Source: an uncultured Prevotellaceae bacterium (GTDB lineage: Bacteria; Bacteroidota; Bacteroidia; Bacteroidales; Bacteroidaceae). Taken from it: a stretch of DNA of 64,000 nt. Shown here piece by piece: positions 34,110-44,277 of this stretch. Within the stretch, counting starts at the first letter, position 1. Every line of letters starts with the position of its first letter. The position numbers and the translations under genes were made by a program. The DNA lies in contig ONFA01000014.1 in NCBI GenBank assembly GCA_900316975.1, forward strand, positions 1 to 64,000, in the 5' to 3' direction. The notes beneath the pieces were generated by a model. It searched no databases. It saw only the letters and a program-made list of their open reading frames with translations, and was not told the origin of the DNA.

Positions 34110-34612
34110 GTCGATGGTAAAAAATCTTTTACGTCTTTGTGGTAGGAAATCAATTCACGTACAATGCTTGAACTGACACACGAATATTGGGTATCGGTAA
34201 AGAAGAGCACGGTTTCGATGCCAGTGAGGCGATGGTTAACCTCTGCCATATCTCTTTCAAACTCATAGTCTTTCACGCTCCTCACTCCTCTCAGCAGAAA
34301 ACTCGCCCCTACCCTTTTGGCAAAGTCGGTGGTCATGCCTTCGTAAGTCTCCACGCGCACTCTGGACTCGTTTTCATAGGCTTTTTGGATGGCTTGCAAG
34401 CGTTCCTCGAGCGAGAACATGTATTTCTTTTCGTAGTTGATGCCAATGGCAATAATCACCTCGTCAGCCACACTCTTCAGAGCGCGATCGACGATGTTTT
34501 TGTGTCCAATGGTAAAAGGGTCGAAACTGCCTGCAAATAGGGCTATCTTTAGACCCTCCCTCTGCCCTCCCTGAGAGGAGGGAGCATTTATTTTGTCCAT
34601 AGTCTTATTCAT
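34106..34612 (-). CDS. coaD: Phosphopantetheine adenylyltransferase with an element-derived N-terminus
   Basis: 168 residues. The enzyme proper starts at [20 protein letters not shown] (T/HIGH nucleotidyltransferase motif) and carries [19 protein letters not shown] and [12 protein letters not shown]. It makes dephospho-CoA from phosphopantetheine. Most CoaD proteins begin right at MKIALF; here about 21 extra residues ([20 protein letters not shown]) come from the palindromic element at 34551-34660, which supplies both available ATG codons (34612 and 34600). I give the longer start; the second leaves a 4-base gap from parE. Confidence 0.88.
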   Translation of the reverse strand: MNKTMDKINAPSSQGGQREGLKIALFAGSFDPFTIGHKNIVDRALKSVADEVIIAIGINYEKKYMFSLEERLQAIQKAYENESRVRVETYEGMTTDFAKRVGASFLLRGVRSVKDYEFERDMAEVNHRLTGIETVLFFTDTQYSCVSSSIVRELISYHKDVKDFLPST

Positions 34613-34660
34613 TGTCTGAGATACTACTCCCTTCCTCGAGGGAGGGTGAGGGGAGGATCT
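34551..34660. repeat. Palindromic dispersed element, copy D (coaD/parE junction)
   Basis: Left end AGACCCTCCC plus hairpin CCCTCCCTGAGAGGAGGGAG; right end CTCGAGGGAGGGTGAGGGGAGGATCT. On the minus strand it encodes the last ~20 residues of ParE ([12 protein letters not shown]), its stop, and the start and first residues of CoaD. Confidence 0.75.
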
Positions 34661-36605
34661 CCTCCTCTTCGGGTTTGTCTTCCTCGATGACCAGATTGTT
34701 GATGATGAAGTTTTGGCGCTGCATGGTGTTCTTGCCCATGTAGTATTCGAGCAATTCCTTCACTTGGTCGGTTTTTCTGAGGGTGACACTCTCCAAGCGC
34801 ATGTCGGAACCGATGAAATTCTTGAACTCATCGGGAGAGATTTCGCCGAGCCCTTTGAATCGGGTGATTTCTGGTTCTGGTCCTAACATCTCGATGGCTT
34901 TTTGACGCTCTTCATCGCTATAACAATAGATGGTGATGAAGTCACTTTTGTTGTCGGGATGTTCTGCCATATACTGGTCGAGTGCCGCCTTTTTTATGCG
35001 CTTCTTTCTGTTTCTCACACGGAAGAGCGGTGTCTGCAAAATGTAAACATGCCCTGTCCTGACCAGTTCGGGGAAGAACTGCAGGAAGAAGGTAATCATC
35101 AGCAGGCGGATGTGCATGCCATCGACATCGGCATCGGTTGCCACGATGACTTTGTTGTAGCGCAAACCGTCAATGCCGTCTTCTATGTTGAGCGCTGCCT
35201 GCAAGAGGTTGAACTCTTCGTTCTCATACACCACCTTCTTGGTCAAGCCATAGGAGTTGAGCGGTTTGCCACGCAGTGAGAACACTGCTTGTGTCATCAC
35301 ATCGCGGCTCTTTGTGATGCTTCCACTGGCTGAATCGCCCTCGGTGATGAAGATGGAACTCTCTTCCTTCAGTTCGCCTTTGGGGTCGTTGAGGTGTATC
35401 TTGCAGTCGCGCAATTTGCGGTTGTGCAGGTTCGCTTTCTTGGCACGTTCACGCGCCAGTTTGGTCACGCCTGCAATGGCTTTTCGGTCACGTTCGTTGT
35501 CCTTGATTTTTTCCTCGATAATCTCTGCCACATCCAAGTTCTTGTGCAGGTAGTTATCCACCTCTGTCTTCACAAAGTCGCCTACGAACTTGTTCACACT
35601 GATGCCACCATTCGGCTCCATGGTGAGTGAGCCCAACTTAATCTTCGTCTGTGACTCGAATTGGGGTTCCTGCACATTGATGGCAATGGCTGCGATGATG
35701 CCCGAACGGATGTCGCTGTATTCGTAGTTCTTGCCATAAAACTCCTTGATGGTGCGGGCAATATGCTCTTTGAAGGCACTCTGATGGGTACCGCCCTGAA
35801 TGGTGTGCTGGCCATTCACAAAGGAGTGGTATTCCTCGCCATACTGCTGGTTGGTATGAGTGAAGGCTATTTCGATGTCATCTCCCTTCAAGTGGATGAT
35901 GTCATAGAGGGGTGTGGCATCCATCGTGTCTTTCAGAAGGTCTTTCAAACCATTGCGACTCACGATGCGACTACCGTTATAGTAAATCTCCAAACCTGTG
36001 TTCAGGTAGGTGTAGTTGCGCAGCATGTTGCTGACAAACTCGTCTTGGAACTTATAATTGAGAAAGAGTGTATCATCTGGTGTGAAAGAGATGAATGTGC
36101 CATTTTCTTCTGAGGTCTTTTCTGTCTGGTCATCCACCAGTTTCCCCTTCTCAAACACCGCTGTGCGCACTACCCCATCGCGGTAACTCCTGACTTCAAA
36201 GCGATTGGACAAGGCATTCACAGCCTTTGTACCCACACCGTTCAGACCGATGGACTTCTGGAATGCCTTTGAGTCGTACTTACCACCCGTGTTCAGGATA
36301 CTCACCGCCTCAATCATCTTTCCTTGCGGAATGCCACGGCCATAGTCGCGCACCGTCACCGCCCTGTTCTCTATCACCTCCACTTCAATGCGCTTGCCGG
36401 CATTCATCTTGAACTCGTCGATACTGTTGTCAATGATTTCTTTCAGCAACACATAGATACCGTCTTCTGCATGGCTGCCATCACCTAAACGTCCGATGTA
36501 CATACCAGGACGCAGACGGATGTGCTCCACACCTGTCAGGGTGATGATGTTGGCATCACCATAATTGGTTTCTGGGGTATTGTTCAGGTTTTGTTCTTCC
36601 ATCAT
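34605..36605 (-). CDS. parE: DNA topoisomerase IV subunit B
   Basis: 666 residues from [12 protein letters not shown] ATPase motifs: [15 protein letters not shown] (N-box), [23 protein letters not shown]; transducer; TOPRIM with EGDSASGS and DADVDGMH; C-terminal RFKGLGE. Pairs with ParC, not in view, to decatenate chromosomes. The end [17 protein letters not shown] is from the palindromic element and not part of the family. Start set by an ATGA overlap with the GNAT gene. Confidence 0.93.
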   Translation of the reverse strand: MMEEQNLNNTPETNYGDANIITLTGVEHIRLRPGMYIGRLGDGSHAEDGIYVLLKEIIDNSIDEFKMNAGKRIEVEVIENRAVTVRDYGRGIPQGKMIEAVSILNTGGKYDSKAFQKSIGLNGVGTKAVNALSNRFEVRSYRDGVVRTAVFEKGKLVDDQTEKTSEENGTFISFTPDDTLFLNYKFQDEFVSNMLRNYTYLNTGLEIYYNGSRIVSRNGLKDLLKDTMDATPLYDIIHLKGDDIEIAFTHTNQQYGEEYHSFVNGQHTIQGGTHQSAFKEHIARTIKEFYGKNYEYSDIRSGIIAAIAINVQEPQFESQTKIKLGSLTMEPNGGISVNKFVGDFVKTEVDNYLHKNLDVAEIIEEKIKDNERDRKAIAGVTKLARERAKKANLHNRKLRDCKIHLNDPKGELKEESSIFITEGDSASGSITKSRDVMTQAVFSLRGKPLNSYGLTKKVVYENEEFNLLQAALNIEDGIDGLRYNKVIVATDADVDGMHIRLLMITFFLQFFPELVRTGHVYILQTPLFRVRNRKKRIKKAALDQYMAEHPDNKSDFITIYCYSDEERQKAIEMLGPEPEITRFKGLGEISPDEFKNFIGSDMRLESVTLRKTDQVKELLEYYMGKNTMQRQNFIINNLVIEEDKPEEEEILPSPSLEEGSSISDNE

Positions 36606-37735
36606 TGTATCTCCTTCTTGTAGCACCTTCTTCTCTTGTGCTGTCTCCGTTCAAAATAGATCCATTGTTGCTGCACCTTGTCGTTCAGTTCCAACTCCGG
36701 GTTGGTCTCCACGTAGTCGTAACCCTCGGAAATGTAAATGGGCAACAGGTCGTAAAACAAAATGGAATTGACTCCCTTTCCTTGATACTCGGGCAATACT
36801 CCCACCAGCATCAGGTCCAATGTCTTTGGCTTCTTGATTTTCAGTGCCTTCAGCAGATGCCACCAGCCAAAGGGGGTCAGTTTTCCTTTCGCTTTCTGCA
36901 ATGCTTTAGACATGGAGGGCATTGAAATGCCCACTGCCACCAATCTACCATTGGCTTCCGTGATGAGGCTCACCAGTTTCAAGTCGAGCACAGGTAAGTA
37001 CATCTTCACATATTGGTCAATCTGCTTTTGGCTCAATTCGCTATAACCAAACAGTGGCTTGAAGGCTTCGTTGATGACCTGGAAAATTTCTTGTCCGTAT
37101 TCTTTGGCAATTTTCTTTGCTGAAGTGTATTTCTTGATGTGCAGGTCGTACTTTTTCATTACAATCTCTGCAATCCTGCTCAATCTCTCTGGCATACCAG
37201 TCTCCTTGGGCACTGTCATCAACATCTCAATCCAGTCGGCATCTTTCTCGAAGCCCATCCTTTCGATGTGGTGTTGGTAGTAGGGATAGTTGTAGATGGT
37301 CGCCATTGTTGAAAGTTCCTCAAAACCTTCAATCAGCAGACCTTCGGCATCCATGTCGGTGAATCCAAGAGGACCTTGAACCGTGGTCATGCCACGCTCC
37401 CTTCCCCATTCTTCCACTTTCTTCAGCAGTGCTTCGCTCACTTCTTCGTCATCAATGAAGTCAATCCATCCGAATCGGACGGTCTTCAAATCCCACGTCT
37501 TATTTGCCTTTTTGTTGATGATGGCAGCGACACGCCCCACCAACTTATCTTCCTTGTATGCTAAAAAATAGGCAGCCTCACAAAACTCCATCGCAGCATT
37601 CTTCTCGGAGAACGTGTTCAGCATGTCCTCGTAGAGGTCTGGCACGGAGTATGGGTTATTCTTGTACAGTTCATAGTTAAAACGAATAAATTGTTTCAGT
37701 TCCTTTTTCGTCTCAACTTGCTTAATTGTTACCAT
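36602..37735 (-). CDS. GNAT-family N-acetyltransferase, large form
   Basis: 377 residues. Resembles the YghO-type two-domain GNAT proteins: N-terminal [58 protein letters not shown], and a C-terminal GNAT core with the acetyl-CoA loop [17 protein letters not shown]. The basic tail ([13 protein letters not shown]) is striking. Substrate unknown. First gene of the six-gene operon GNAT-parE-coaD-S41-ybeY-argF'; promoter box TATCTTTG at 37755-37762. Confidence 0.82.
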   Translation of the reverse strand: MVTIKQVETKKELKQFIRFNYELYKNNPYSVPDLYEDMLNTFSEKNAAMEFCEAAYFLAYKEDKLVGRVAAIINKKANKTWDLKTVRFGWIDFIDDEEVSEALLKKVEEWGRERGMTTVQGPLGFTDMDAEGLLIEGFEELSTMATIYNYPYYQHHIERMGFEKDADWIEMLMTVPKETGMPERLSRIAEIVMKKYDLHIKKYTSAKKIAKEYGQEIFQVINEAFKPLFGYSELSQKQIDQYVKMYLPVLDLKLVSLITEANGRLVAVGISMPSMSKALQKAKGKLTPFGWWHLLKALKIKKPKTLDLMLVGVLPEYQGKGVNSILFYDLLPIYISEGYDYVETNPELELNDKVQQQWIYFERRQHKRRRCYKKEIQ

Positions 37736-37754
37736 AAGTTACGTAAATTTTGGG

Positions 37755-37762
37755 CAAAGATA
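37755..37762 (-). promoter_or_regulatory. Promoter -7 box of the GNAT-parE-coaD operon
   Basis: TATCTTTG on the minus strand, 19 bases upstream of the GNAT ATG. Confidence 0.6.
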
Positions 37763-37855
37763 CAACTTTTTTCCCTTTTATTTTGTTCGTTCCCTTAATA
37801 TTAACTAATTTTACCGCCAAATACCAGTCAAAACCATTAAAAAAACAAAAAATTT

Positions 37856-39046
37856 ATGTGTAATCTAAAAGCTATTATCATTGCAAGTGCTGCTGCATTG
37901 TGCAGTGTTGGTGCTGTTGCTCAAGAAGACAGCAGCATAGAAGGTGGCTACCTTGCCGAATCACAAGAATTGGGTTATAAGCCTTATCCTTACAATTTCA
38001 TTCAGGTGCAGGGTGGATTTGGAACAACATTTACTGATGTGAGTTGCTGGAAGCTCCTCTCTCCCACTTTCAGTATTGGCATTGGTCGTATGTTCTCCCC
38101 TATTATAGGTGCTCGTGTGCATGTGAATGGTTGGAAAGCAAAGGGCGGTTTCGATGAGTTTAGATATATAGGTGACCAGCCAGTGAATAATCCCTCAGTG
38201 TTGAAATACAAGCATAGTTATATCAACTCCAATGTTGACTTGATGGTGAATATTTTCAACGTATTCTCGCAGAAAGTACATCGTCCTTTTGATCTTTACT
38301 TGATTGGTGGTCTGGGACTTAACTACACTTGGCACAATAAGCAATTTGAAAGCATTGTTTCTCAGTACCAAGTGGGCAGCAACATCATCAATGCTTGGGG
38401 GGCTGACCAGAATCTGCGTCACAACGTGTTGAGTCACAACCTTCGTCTGGGTTTGCTTGCTGACTACAACATTGCCAAGCACTGGAGTGTTGGTGCAGAA
38501 ATCGATTTCAATTCGCTTGATGACCGTTTCAACAGCAAGTACAAGGATGCTGATGATTGGATGATGACAGGTCAACTTTCCATTACTTATAAGTTTGGTT
38601 TCAAGGATGCTCCCAAACCTGCTCCTAAGCCAGTTGTTGCTCCTCCTGTTGTAGCAAAACCTGTGGAACCCGCTCCTGTTGCTGCTCCTAAACCAGTGGA
38701 GGCTCCAGCCCCCAAACCTGTTGTGGTGGACGAACCATTGAAGGAAACTATTTTCTATGCTCTTCGCGAGAGTGATGTGAACAGGGAGTCTATCGTGAAT
38801 AAGGTGGCAGAATGGTGCAAGAAGTATCCAAACAAGAAGATTACAATTGATGGCTATGCTGATAAGGGCACAGGCAATCCTAAACTCAATGTAGGCTATG
38901 CACAGAAGCGTGCTGATAAGATTGCTGCTTTGTTGAAGGAAAAGGGTGTTCCTGCAAGTCAGATGACTGTCAAGTCTTATGGAGATTCGGTTCAGCCATT
39001 CCCGGAAAATGACAAGAACCGCTGTGTCATCATCGAAGGTAAATAA
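37856..39046 (+). CDS. OmpA-family outer membrane protein
   Basis: 396 residues. Signal peptide (1-22, ending AVAQ), an eight-strand barrel-like N-terminal domain (about 30-245, alternating aromatic strands), a Pro/Ala/Lys/Val linker (about 250-295, repeated APKP-V units), and a C-terminal OmpA peptidoglycan-binding domain with ITIDGYADKGTGNPKLNVGY and RADKIAALLKEKG. The Asp and Arg of the NxxL...RA motif are present in modified form. Links outer membrane and peptidoglycan; likely abundant. Alone with strong terminator at 39065-39102. Confidence 0.9.
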   Translation: MCNLKAIIIASAAALCSVGAVAQEDSSIEGGYLAESQELGYKPYPYNFIQVQGGFGTTFTDVSCWKLLSPTFSIGIGRMFSPIIGARVHVNGWKAKGGFDEFRYIGDQPVNNPSVLKYKHSYINSNVDLMVNIFNVFSQKVHRPFDLYLIGGLGLNYTWHNKQFESIVSQYQVGSNIINAWGADQNLRHNVLSHNLRLGLLADYNIAKHWSVGAEIDFNSLDDRFNSKYKDADDWMMTGQLSITYKFGFKDAPKPAPKPVVAPPVVAKPVEPAPVAAPKPVEAPAPKPVVVDEPLKETIFYALRESDVNRESIVNKVAEWCKKYPNKKITIDGYADKGTGNPKLNVGYAQKRADKIAALLKEKGVPASQMTVKSYGDSVQPFPENDKNRCVIIEGK

Positions 39047-39064
39047 TCCGTTGAACAGGTAAGG

Positions 39065-39102
39065 AAAAAGGGCTGCATCCAACAGAGGATGTAGCCCTTT
39101 TT
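39065..39102. terminator. Bidirectional terminator
   Basis: AAAAAGGGCTGCATCC / GGATGTAGCCCTTTTT between convergent ompA-type and exonuclease-family genes; 16-bp stem with A and T runs for both directions. Confidence 0.88.
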
Positions 39103-39123
39103 CTTTTGGTCTTTTCAAGATGA

Positions 39124-40077
39124 TTATTTGATTTGGAAGGTGGCAACGACGGGTAGATGGTCGCTGATGCCACCTTTATAGGCAGGACCGAGATAGGTGC
39201 GTTTGGGTTTTTCACCACCATTGGGGGAGTCCTTTTCGAGCAGGAAGGGTAAAGTGAGGATGCGGGTTTGCTGATGGGAGAGGGTGGTGGTGTGGGTGAG
39301 GATGTGGTCTAAGATGGACCATTCTCCTTGATATTTGTAGGTCCCTGGTTGTAGTTTGGCAGTGCGGTCAATGAGGTGGTGGCTGCGAGTGAGAAGTTTG
39401 AGTTGTTGGGAATTGGTCTCAGCATTGAAATCACCCATGACAAGGAGGTTGGGGTGCTGTCTGGCAGCACGTACAGAATCGGTATGTGCCTGCAGTTGCT
39501 GGCAGATGCTCATACTCAGTTTTTGGCCCTCGCTACCACCTCGTTTGGAAGGTAAATGAATGACATACACATCGAGGGTGTCGCCATTGTTCAGTGTGCC
39601 TGCCACATGCAGGATGTCGCGGGTGGTTTGCTTTTTGGCAGCAGGTTTAATGGATTGGTTCTCTATAGGATGAAAGGTGAAAGGGGAGTAGAGTAGGGCG
39701 ACGTCAATGCCTCTGTCATCTTGGGAGTGGGTCATGAGGTAGCGATAGCCGATGTTGGAGAGAGGAGTGCGTCGTGTGAGATACTGCATCACCGTGTCGT
39801 TCTCCACTTCACACAATCCAATCAGGTCAATGGGGTGCTTTTCATCGGCTGCAGCAATTACCTTGCACACTCCGTTGAGTTTCTGAAAGAGCCGCCGCTG
39901 ATTCCATTTCCGCTCACCATCAGCGCAATATTCGTGGTCATTCTTACCTTCATCATGGATGGTGTCGAACGCATTCTCAATATTGTAAGAAAGCACGGTG
40001 AAACGCTGTTGCGCCATGAGTGGGTTGGTGCATACACACGTTATTAGTAATATGTATAGGAAATAGTGTTGTCTCAT
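39124..40077 (-). CDS. Endonuclease/exonuclease/phosphatase-family protein, exported
   Basis: 317 residues from MRQHYFL. Signal peptide (about 1-22, ending LMAQ). EEP-fold motifs: VLSYNIENAFD, LIGLCEVEND (catalytic Glu), DRGIDVALLY, VMGDFNAET and GGISDHLPVVATF with the catalytic Asp-His. A secreted or periplasmic nuclease or phosphodiesterase is likely. The ATG overlaps the polA stop as TGATG, so both are one transcript. Confidence 0.87.
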   Translation of the reverse strand: MRQHYFLYILLITCVCTNPLMAQQRFTVLSYNIENAFDTIHDEGKNDHEYCADGERKWNQRRLFQKLNGVCKVIAAADEKHPIDLIGLCEVENDTVMQYLTRRTPLSNIGYRYLMTHSQDDRGIDVALLYSPFTFHPIENQSIKPAAKKQTTRDILHVAGTLNNGDTLDVYVIHLPSKRGGSEGQKLSMSICQQLQAHTDSVRAARQHPNLLVMGDFNAETNSQQLKLLTRSHHLIDRTAKLQPGTYKYQGEWSILDHILTHTTTLSHQQTRILTLPFLLEKDSPNGGEKPKRTYLGPAYKGGISDHLPVVATFQIK

Positions 40078-42974
40078 CAGTGTGCTTCGAGCCAATTAGT
40101 GCCCCATCCGCAATCGGCATAGAGTGGTACGGAAAGTTTGATGGCATTCTGCATCTCATTGATAACCAGTTGTTGCAGTTGCTCTTTCTCTTCGGGCACA
40201 ACGGAGAAGTTGAGTTCATCGTGCACTTGCAGAATCATCTTCGACTTCAAGCCTTCCTCACGCATCCGCTGGTCAATGCGTATCATCGCCACTTTGATGA
40301 TGTCAGCAGCGGTGCCTTGGATAGGTGCATTGATGGCGTTGCGTTCGGCATAACCTCGCACCACAGCATTGCGTGAGTTGATGTCGGGCAGTTGGCAACG
40401 ACGCCCCAGGAGTGTCTCGGTGTAGCCTTGCTGACGGGCTTTTTCGATGCTTTTGTCCATGTAGGCTTTCACGCCGGGATAGGTGGCGAAATAGTCGTCG
40501 ATGAGTTGCTTGGCTTCGCTGCGGCTCACCTCCATGCGTTCAGCCAATCCGAAAGCAGAGATGCCATAGATGATGCCGAAGTTGGCGGTTTTCGCTTTCC
40601 GTCGCATGTCGCTGGTCACATCTTTGATATCGACTTTGAAGATTTTGGCAGCTGTGGCTTGGTGGATATCGTGCCCTGAATTGAAATCTGCCACCATATT
40701 GGGGTCTTGGCTCAGATGAGCCATCAGGCGTAGTTCTATCTGGCTATAGTCGGCAGAGAAGAAGAGTTCGCCTTCATCGGGAATGAACGCCTTGCGCACC
40801 TCTTTTCCGTTCTCGTCACGGATGGGGATGTTCTGTAAATTGGGATTGCTGGAAGAGAGTCTTCCTGTGGCTGTAACGGCTTGGTTGTAAGAGGTGTGGA
40901 TGTGTCCTGTCCGAGGATTGACCAGTTGGGGTAGGGCATCAATGTAGGTGGAGAGAAGTTTTTTGTAGCCACGGTAGTCGAGGATTTTTTCCACCACAGG
41001 GTGTTTGCTCTTTAGGGCAAGCAAGGTGGCTTCGTCGGTCACATACTGCCCCGTCTTGGTCTTCTTCGGCTTGGCATCAATCTTGAGTTGGTCGAAGAGA
41101 AGTTCGCCGATTTGTTTGGGAGAACTGATGTTGAGTTGTTGTCCCGCTACTTCTCGGATGTCTCGTTCGATGGCATCCATGCGCTCGGTGAATACCTTTG
41201 ACGTTTCTGCTAATGAGGCTTCGTCAATTCTTGCTCCGTTCATTTCCATCCTTGCCAATACTGGCACAAGGGGCATTTCCACTTCATCGAAGAGTTGGTA
41301 AAGTCCCTTTTCGTGAAGTTCCTTCTCCAGAATATTCTTCAATTTGAGGGTCACGTCAGCATCCTCAGCGGCATATTCATACACGTCTTGTGGATTAAGT
41401 TCGCTCATCGAACGCTGTTTCTTACCAGAACCAATGAGCGAGTCGATGTGGATGGTCTTATACTTCAGATATACCTCCGCAAGATAATCCATGTTGTGAC
41501 GCAACTCTGGTGCAAGTATATAATGTGCAATCATTGTGTCGAACATCTTCCCTTCGAGATGGATGCCATAGTTTGCCAACACCATCATGTCGTATTTGAT
41601 GTTCTGTCCAATTTTCAAAATTTGATGGGATTCATACACCTCTTTGAAGATGTTAACAACTTTTAAGGATTCTTCAAAATCATCGCCTTCCCATTTCTCA
41701 TGTTGAGGCACGGGCACATAAAAAGCCTCTCCTTCCTTCACTGAAAAACTCAATCCGACCAATTTTGCCGACATCGCATCCACAGAAGTTGTTTCTGTGT
41801 CTAAACTGACAAAACCAAAAGTCAATAATTTTGCAGCTAACTTTTTCATTTCATCCTCCGAATCAACCAGTTGGTAGTTGTGAGGCGTGTTGTTTAAGTC
41901 GCTGAGATTTGAAAAAAACAAGTCACCTTGTCCCTCGGTCGGATTTTTTGCCTTCTCGGAGGCTTCGGGAAGATGGGGTTGAGCCGTATTTGTCACGCTT
42001 GTGCCACCAAAGAGGTCACCGCTGAACAAGTCATCCATCTGCCCCTTTCGCGTGTTTGACGATTTTGTCGTTGCAGCCACAGTAGAGTAGGGGGCACCCT
42101 CTTCACCGCCTCCTATTTTCTTTTTTAGCAATGTACGGAACTCCAACCGTTCGAAAATGTCTTTCAGTGCCATTTCATCCATGGGTTCGCGTCGGAGGCT
42201 TTCAAGATCGAGCGTGATGGGCACATCCGTTCGGATGGCTGCCAAGAACTTCGACATCTTAATGTCTTCCACATGTTCCTCCACTTTCTTTTTCATGGCA
42301 CCCTTCAGTTGTTCGGTGTTGGCAAGCAGATTCTCGATGCTGCCAAACTCGTTGATGAGTTTGACGGCAGTTTTTTCACCCACACCTGGACAACCAGGGT
42401 AGTTGTCGGATGAATCGCCCATCAGTCCTAACAAGTCTATCACTTGCTTCACCTCGTTGATGCCATATTTCGCCTTCACTTCCGCTTCGCCAAGAATGTC
42501 AAAACCACCATCAAATCGAGGTTTATACATCTTCACGTTCTTAGCCACCAATTGCCCGTAATCTTTATCGGGTGTCATCATATAGGTGTCAAGTCCTTCG
42601 ATGGATTCGCTTTGTTTTGCCAACGTGCCAATCACGTCGTCAGCCTCAAATCCTTGCACTTCCAGCACAGGGATGCGATATGCCTTCAACACATCTTTAA
42701 TAATAGGTACCGCAAAGCGGATGCCTTCTGGCGTCTCTTCGCGTTGTGCCTTATATTCAGCGAAAGCCTCGTGACGGAACGTCGGACCATGTGGGTCGAA
42801 TGCCACACCGATATAGTCAGGATTCTCTTTCGTGAGTATCTCTTCCAGCGTGTTCACGAAGCCGAGCACAGCCGATGTGTTCTCGCCTTTGCTGTTGATG
42901 CGCGGGTTCTTGATGAAGCCGTAATATGCTCTATAAATCAATGCGTAGGCATCGAGCAGAAATAATTTTGCCAT
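40077..42974 (-). CDS. polA: DNA polymerase I
   Basis: 965 residues. 5'-nuclease domain (1-290: LFLLDAYALIYRAYYGF, EADDVIGTLA), a low-complexity linker, a 3'-5' exonuclease domain with all catalytic motifs intact (LDTETTSVDA, GQNIKYDMMVL, YAAEDADVTL), and the polymerase domain (DYSQIELRLMAHLSQD, RRKAKTANFGIIYGIS, LQVHDELNF). Proofreading should be active. Leads the two-gene operon with the EEP protein; promoter box TACCTTTG at 42993-43000. Confidence 0.96.
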   Translation of the reverse strand: MAKLFLLDAYALIYRAYYGFIKNPRINSKGENTSAVLGFVNTLEEILTKENPDYIGVAFDPHGPTFRHEAFAEYKAQREETPEGIRFAVPIIKDVLKAYRIPVLEVQGFEADDVIGTLAKQSESIEGLDTYMMTPDKDYGQLVAKNVKMYKPRFDGGFDILGEAEVKAKYGINEVKQVIDLLGLMGDSSDNYPGCPGVGEKTAVKLINEFGSIENLLANTEQLKGAMKKKVEEHVEDIKMSKFLAAIRTDVPITLDLESLRREPMDEMALKDIFERLEFRTLLKKKIGGGEEGAPYSTVAATTKSSNTRKGQMDDLFSGDLFGGTSVTNTAQPHLPEASEKAKNPTEGQGDLFFSNLSDLNNTPHNYQLVDSEDEMKKLAAKLLTFGFVSLDTETTSVDAMSAKLVGLSFSVKEGEAFYVPVPQHEKWEGDDFEESLKVVNIFKEVYESHQILKIGQNIKYDMMVLANYGIHLEGKMFDTMIAHYILAPELRHNMDYLAEVYLKYKTIHIDSLIGSGKKQRSMSELNPQDVYEYAAEDADVTLKLKNILEKELHEKGLYQLFDEVEMPLVPVLARMEMNGARIDEASLAETSKVFTERMDAIERDIREVAGQQLNISSPKQIGELLFDQLKIDAKPKKTKTGQYVTDEATLLALKSKHPVVEKILDYRGYKKLLSTYIDALPQLVNPRTGHIHTSYNQAVTATGRLSSSNPNLQNIPIRDENGKEVRKAFIPDEGELFFSADYSQIELRLMAHLSQDPNMVADFNSGHDIHQATAAKIFKVDIKDVTSDMRRKAKTANFGIIYGISAFGLAERMEVSRSEAKQLIDDYFATYPGVKAYMDKSIEKARQQGYTETLLGRRCQLPDINSRNAVVRGYAERNAINAPIQGTAADIIKVAMIRIDQRMREEGLKSKMILQVHDELNFSVVPEEKEQLQQLVINEMQNAIKLSVPLYADCGWGTNWLEAH

Positions 42975-42992
42975 GTTTTCTTGATTTTGTCA

Positions 42993-43000
42993 CAAAGGTA
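42993..43000 (-). promoter_or_regulatory. Promoter -7 box of polA
   Basis: TACCTTTG on the minus strand, 18 bases upstream of the ATG; no clear -33 TTTG. Confidence 0.55.
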
Positions 43001-43011
43001 CTGTTTTTTAC

Positions 43012-43138
43012 TGAAAAGTGAAAAGTGAAAAGTGAAAAATCAAAATTTCTTTTTCTTTGGCAGTGGGTAACATGGATTTTTCACTTTTCAAGCACACTTG
43101 AAAAAACATTTCTAACTTTTCTTTGGTCACTTTTCACT
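43012..43138. repeat. AAAAGTG tandem repeats and their inverted copies
   Basis: GAAAAGTG repeated four times (43012-43037), then GATTTTTCACTTTTCA (43076-43091) and TCACTTTTCACTTT (43128-43141). The blocks are inverted relative to each other and can form a long A/T-rich stem between polA and the polyprenyl synthase promoter. Confidence 0.6.
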
Positions 43139-43147
43139 TTATTTCCG

Positions 43148-43155
43148 TACCTTTG
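43148..43155 (+). promoter_or_regulatory. Promoter -7 box of the polyprenyl synthase gene
   Basis: TACCTTTG, 19 bases upstream of the ATG at 43174; this excludes the earlier ORF start at 43123. Confidence 0.65.
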
Positions 43156-43173
43156 CACCCGAAATTCAAAAGC

Positions 43174-44151
43174 ATGGACGCATTACAACAAATACGGAAG
43201 CCTATTGAGGTAGAGATGGATCAATACAAACAAGTGTTTGACTCCTATCTCCAGCATCCCAGCCCCCTTTTGCAAGAGGTGTTTACAAGCATCTCCCAGC
43301 GGAAGGGAAAGATGATGCGTCCGATGCTTGCGCTCCTTGCCGCCAAACTTGTTGGAGGTGCTGTGAATGAGAATGCCATCTACACGGCCGCCACCTTCGA
43401 GTTTTTTCATACGGCAAGCCTCGTGCATGATGATGTGGTGGATGAAAGTGAGGAACGTCGTGGACAGAAATCGGTGAACAGTGCCTATGGCAATCAAATC
43501 GCCGTATTGGTGGGAGATTCCATCCTGGCAAATGCTTTGCTTTGTGCTGCCAAGACGGGTAGTTCACGCCTGATAGAGGTCTTGTCTAATGCTGCTCAGA
43601 ATCTTGCCTGCGGTGAACTGCTGCAACTGAACAACGTGAAGAACCAGGCAGTTGACAAGGCTGTCTATTTTGACATCATCCGCAACAAGACCGCAGCACT
43701 CTTTGCAGCCTGTGCAGAGTCGGGTGTCATGGCGGTTTCATCGGACGAAAAGGCGATGAAAACCCTGCATGATTTTGGAGAATACGTGGGTATCTGTTTC
43801 CAGATTCGTGACGATATTTTCGACTATCATCACGATCCTTCCATCGGCAAACCGACAGGTAATGATATGCAGGAAGGCAAACTCACTCTTCCTGTCATTC
43901 ACGCTCTTCTTTCCACCCAAAATGCTGAAATGCTTGCCCTTGCCCGCAAGGTGAAGGCACGCCAGGTTTCACAAGATGAAATCAATGTTTTGGTCGAGTT
44001 CACCAAGGAAAATGGGGGAATCGACTATGCCGTACAGGTCATGAACGATTATGCTGAAAAAGCAAAAGGCCTGCTTGCATCCTTCCCTGATTCGGATGTC
44101 AAGCAAGCCTTGATAGCCTACGTCGATTATGTGATTGACCGTACTCTTTAA
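43174..44151 (+). CDS. Trans-polyprenyl diphosphate synthase
   Basis: 325 residues. First Asp-rich motif LVHDDVVDESEERRG, second FQIRDDIFDYH, and the GQ-like GELLQLNN. Adds isopentenyl units to make the long prenyl chain, most likely the menaquinone side chain used by the fumarate reductase; chain length cannot be told. Starts MDALQQI. Confidence 0.92.
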   Translation: MDALQQIRKPIEVEMDQYKQVFDSYLQHPSPLLQEVFTSISQRKGKMMRPMLALLAAKLVGGAVNENAIYTAATFEFFHTASLVHDDVVDESEERRGQKSVNSAYGNQIAVLVGDSILANALLCAAKTGSSRLIEVLSNAAQNLACGELLQLNNVKNQAVDKAVYFDIIRNKTAALFAACAESGVMAVSSDEKAMKTLHDFGEYVGICFQIRDDIFDYHHDPSIGKPTGNDMQEGKLTLPVIHALLSTQNAEMLALARKVKARQVSQDEINVLVEFTKENGGIDYAVQVMNDYAEKAKGLLASFPDSDVKQALIAYVDYVIDRTL

Positions 44152-44181
44152 TCTCTTCTTTTTTCATTCCGTTTCCTTGCC

Positions 44182-44246
44182 AGTACTTCTTCGGAAGTAC
44201 TGTAGTACCGCTATAGAAGTACTCGGGTACTTCTGTGGAAGTACTG
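44182..44246. repeat. Cluster of AGTACTTC palindromic units
   Basis: AGTACTTC-TTCG-GAAGTACT forms a tight hairpin, followed by AGAAGTACTCGGGTACTTCT and GGAAGTACT. Same design as the GGTGAGACTC and CCTAGGAAGT clusters but with another word. It separates convergent polyprenyl synthase and deoC genes and may terminate both. Confidence 0.7.
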
Positions 44247-44277
44247 AAGAGGAAGCGACGTTCCTGCTTCACTGTTT

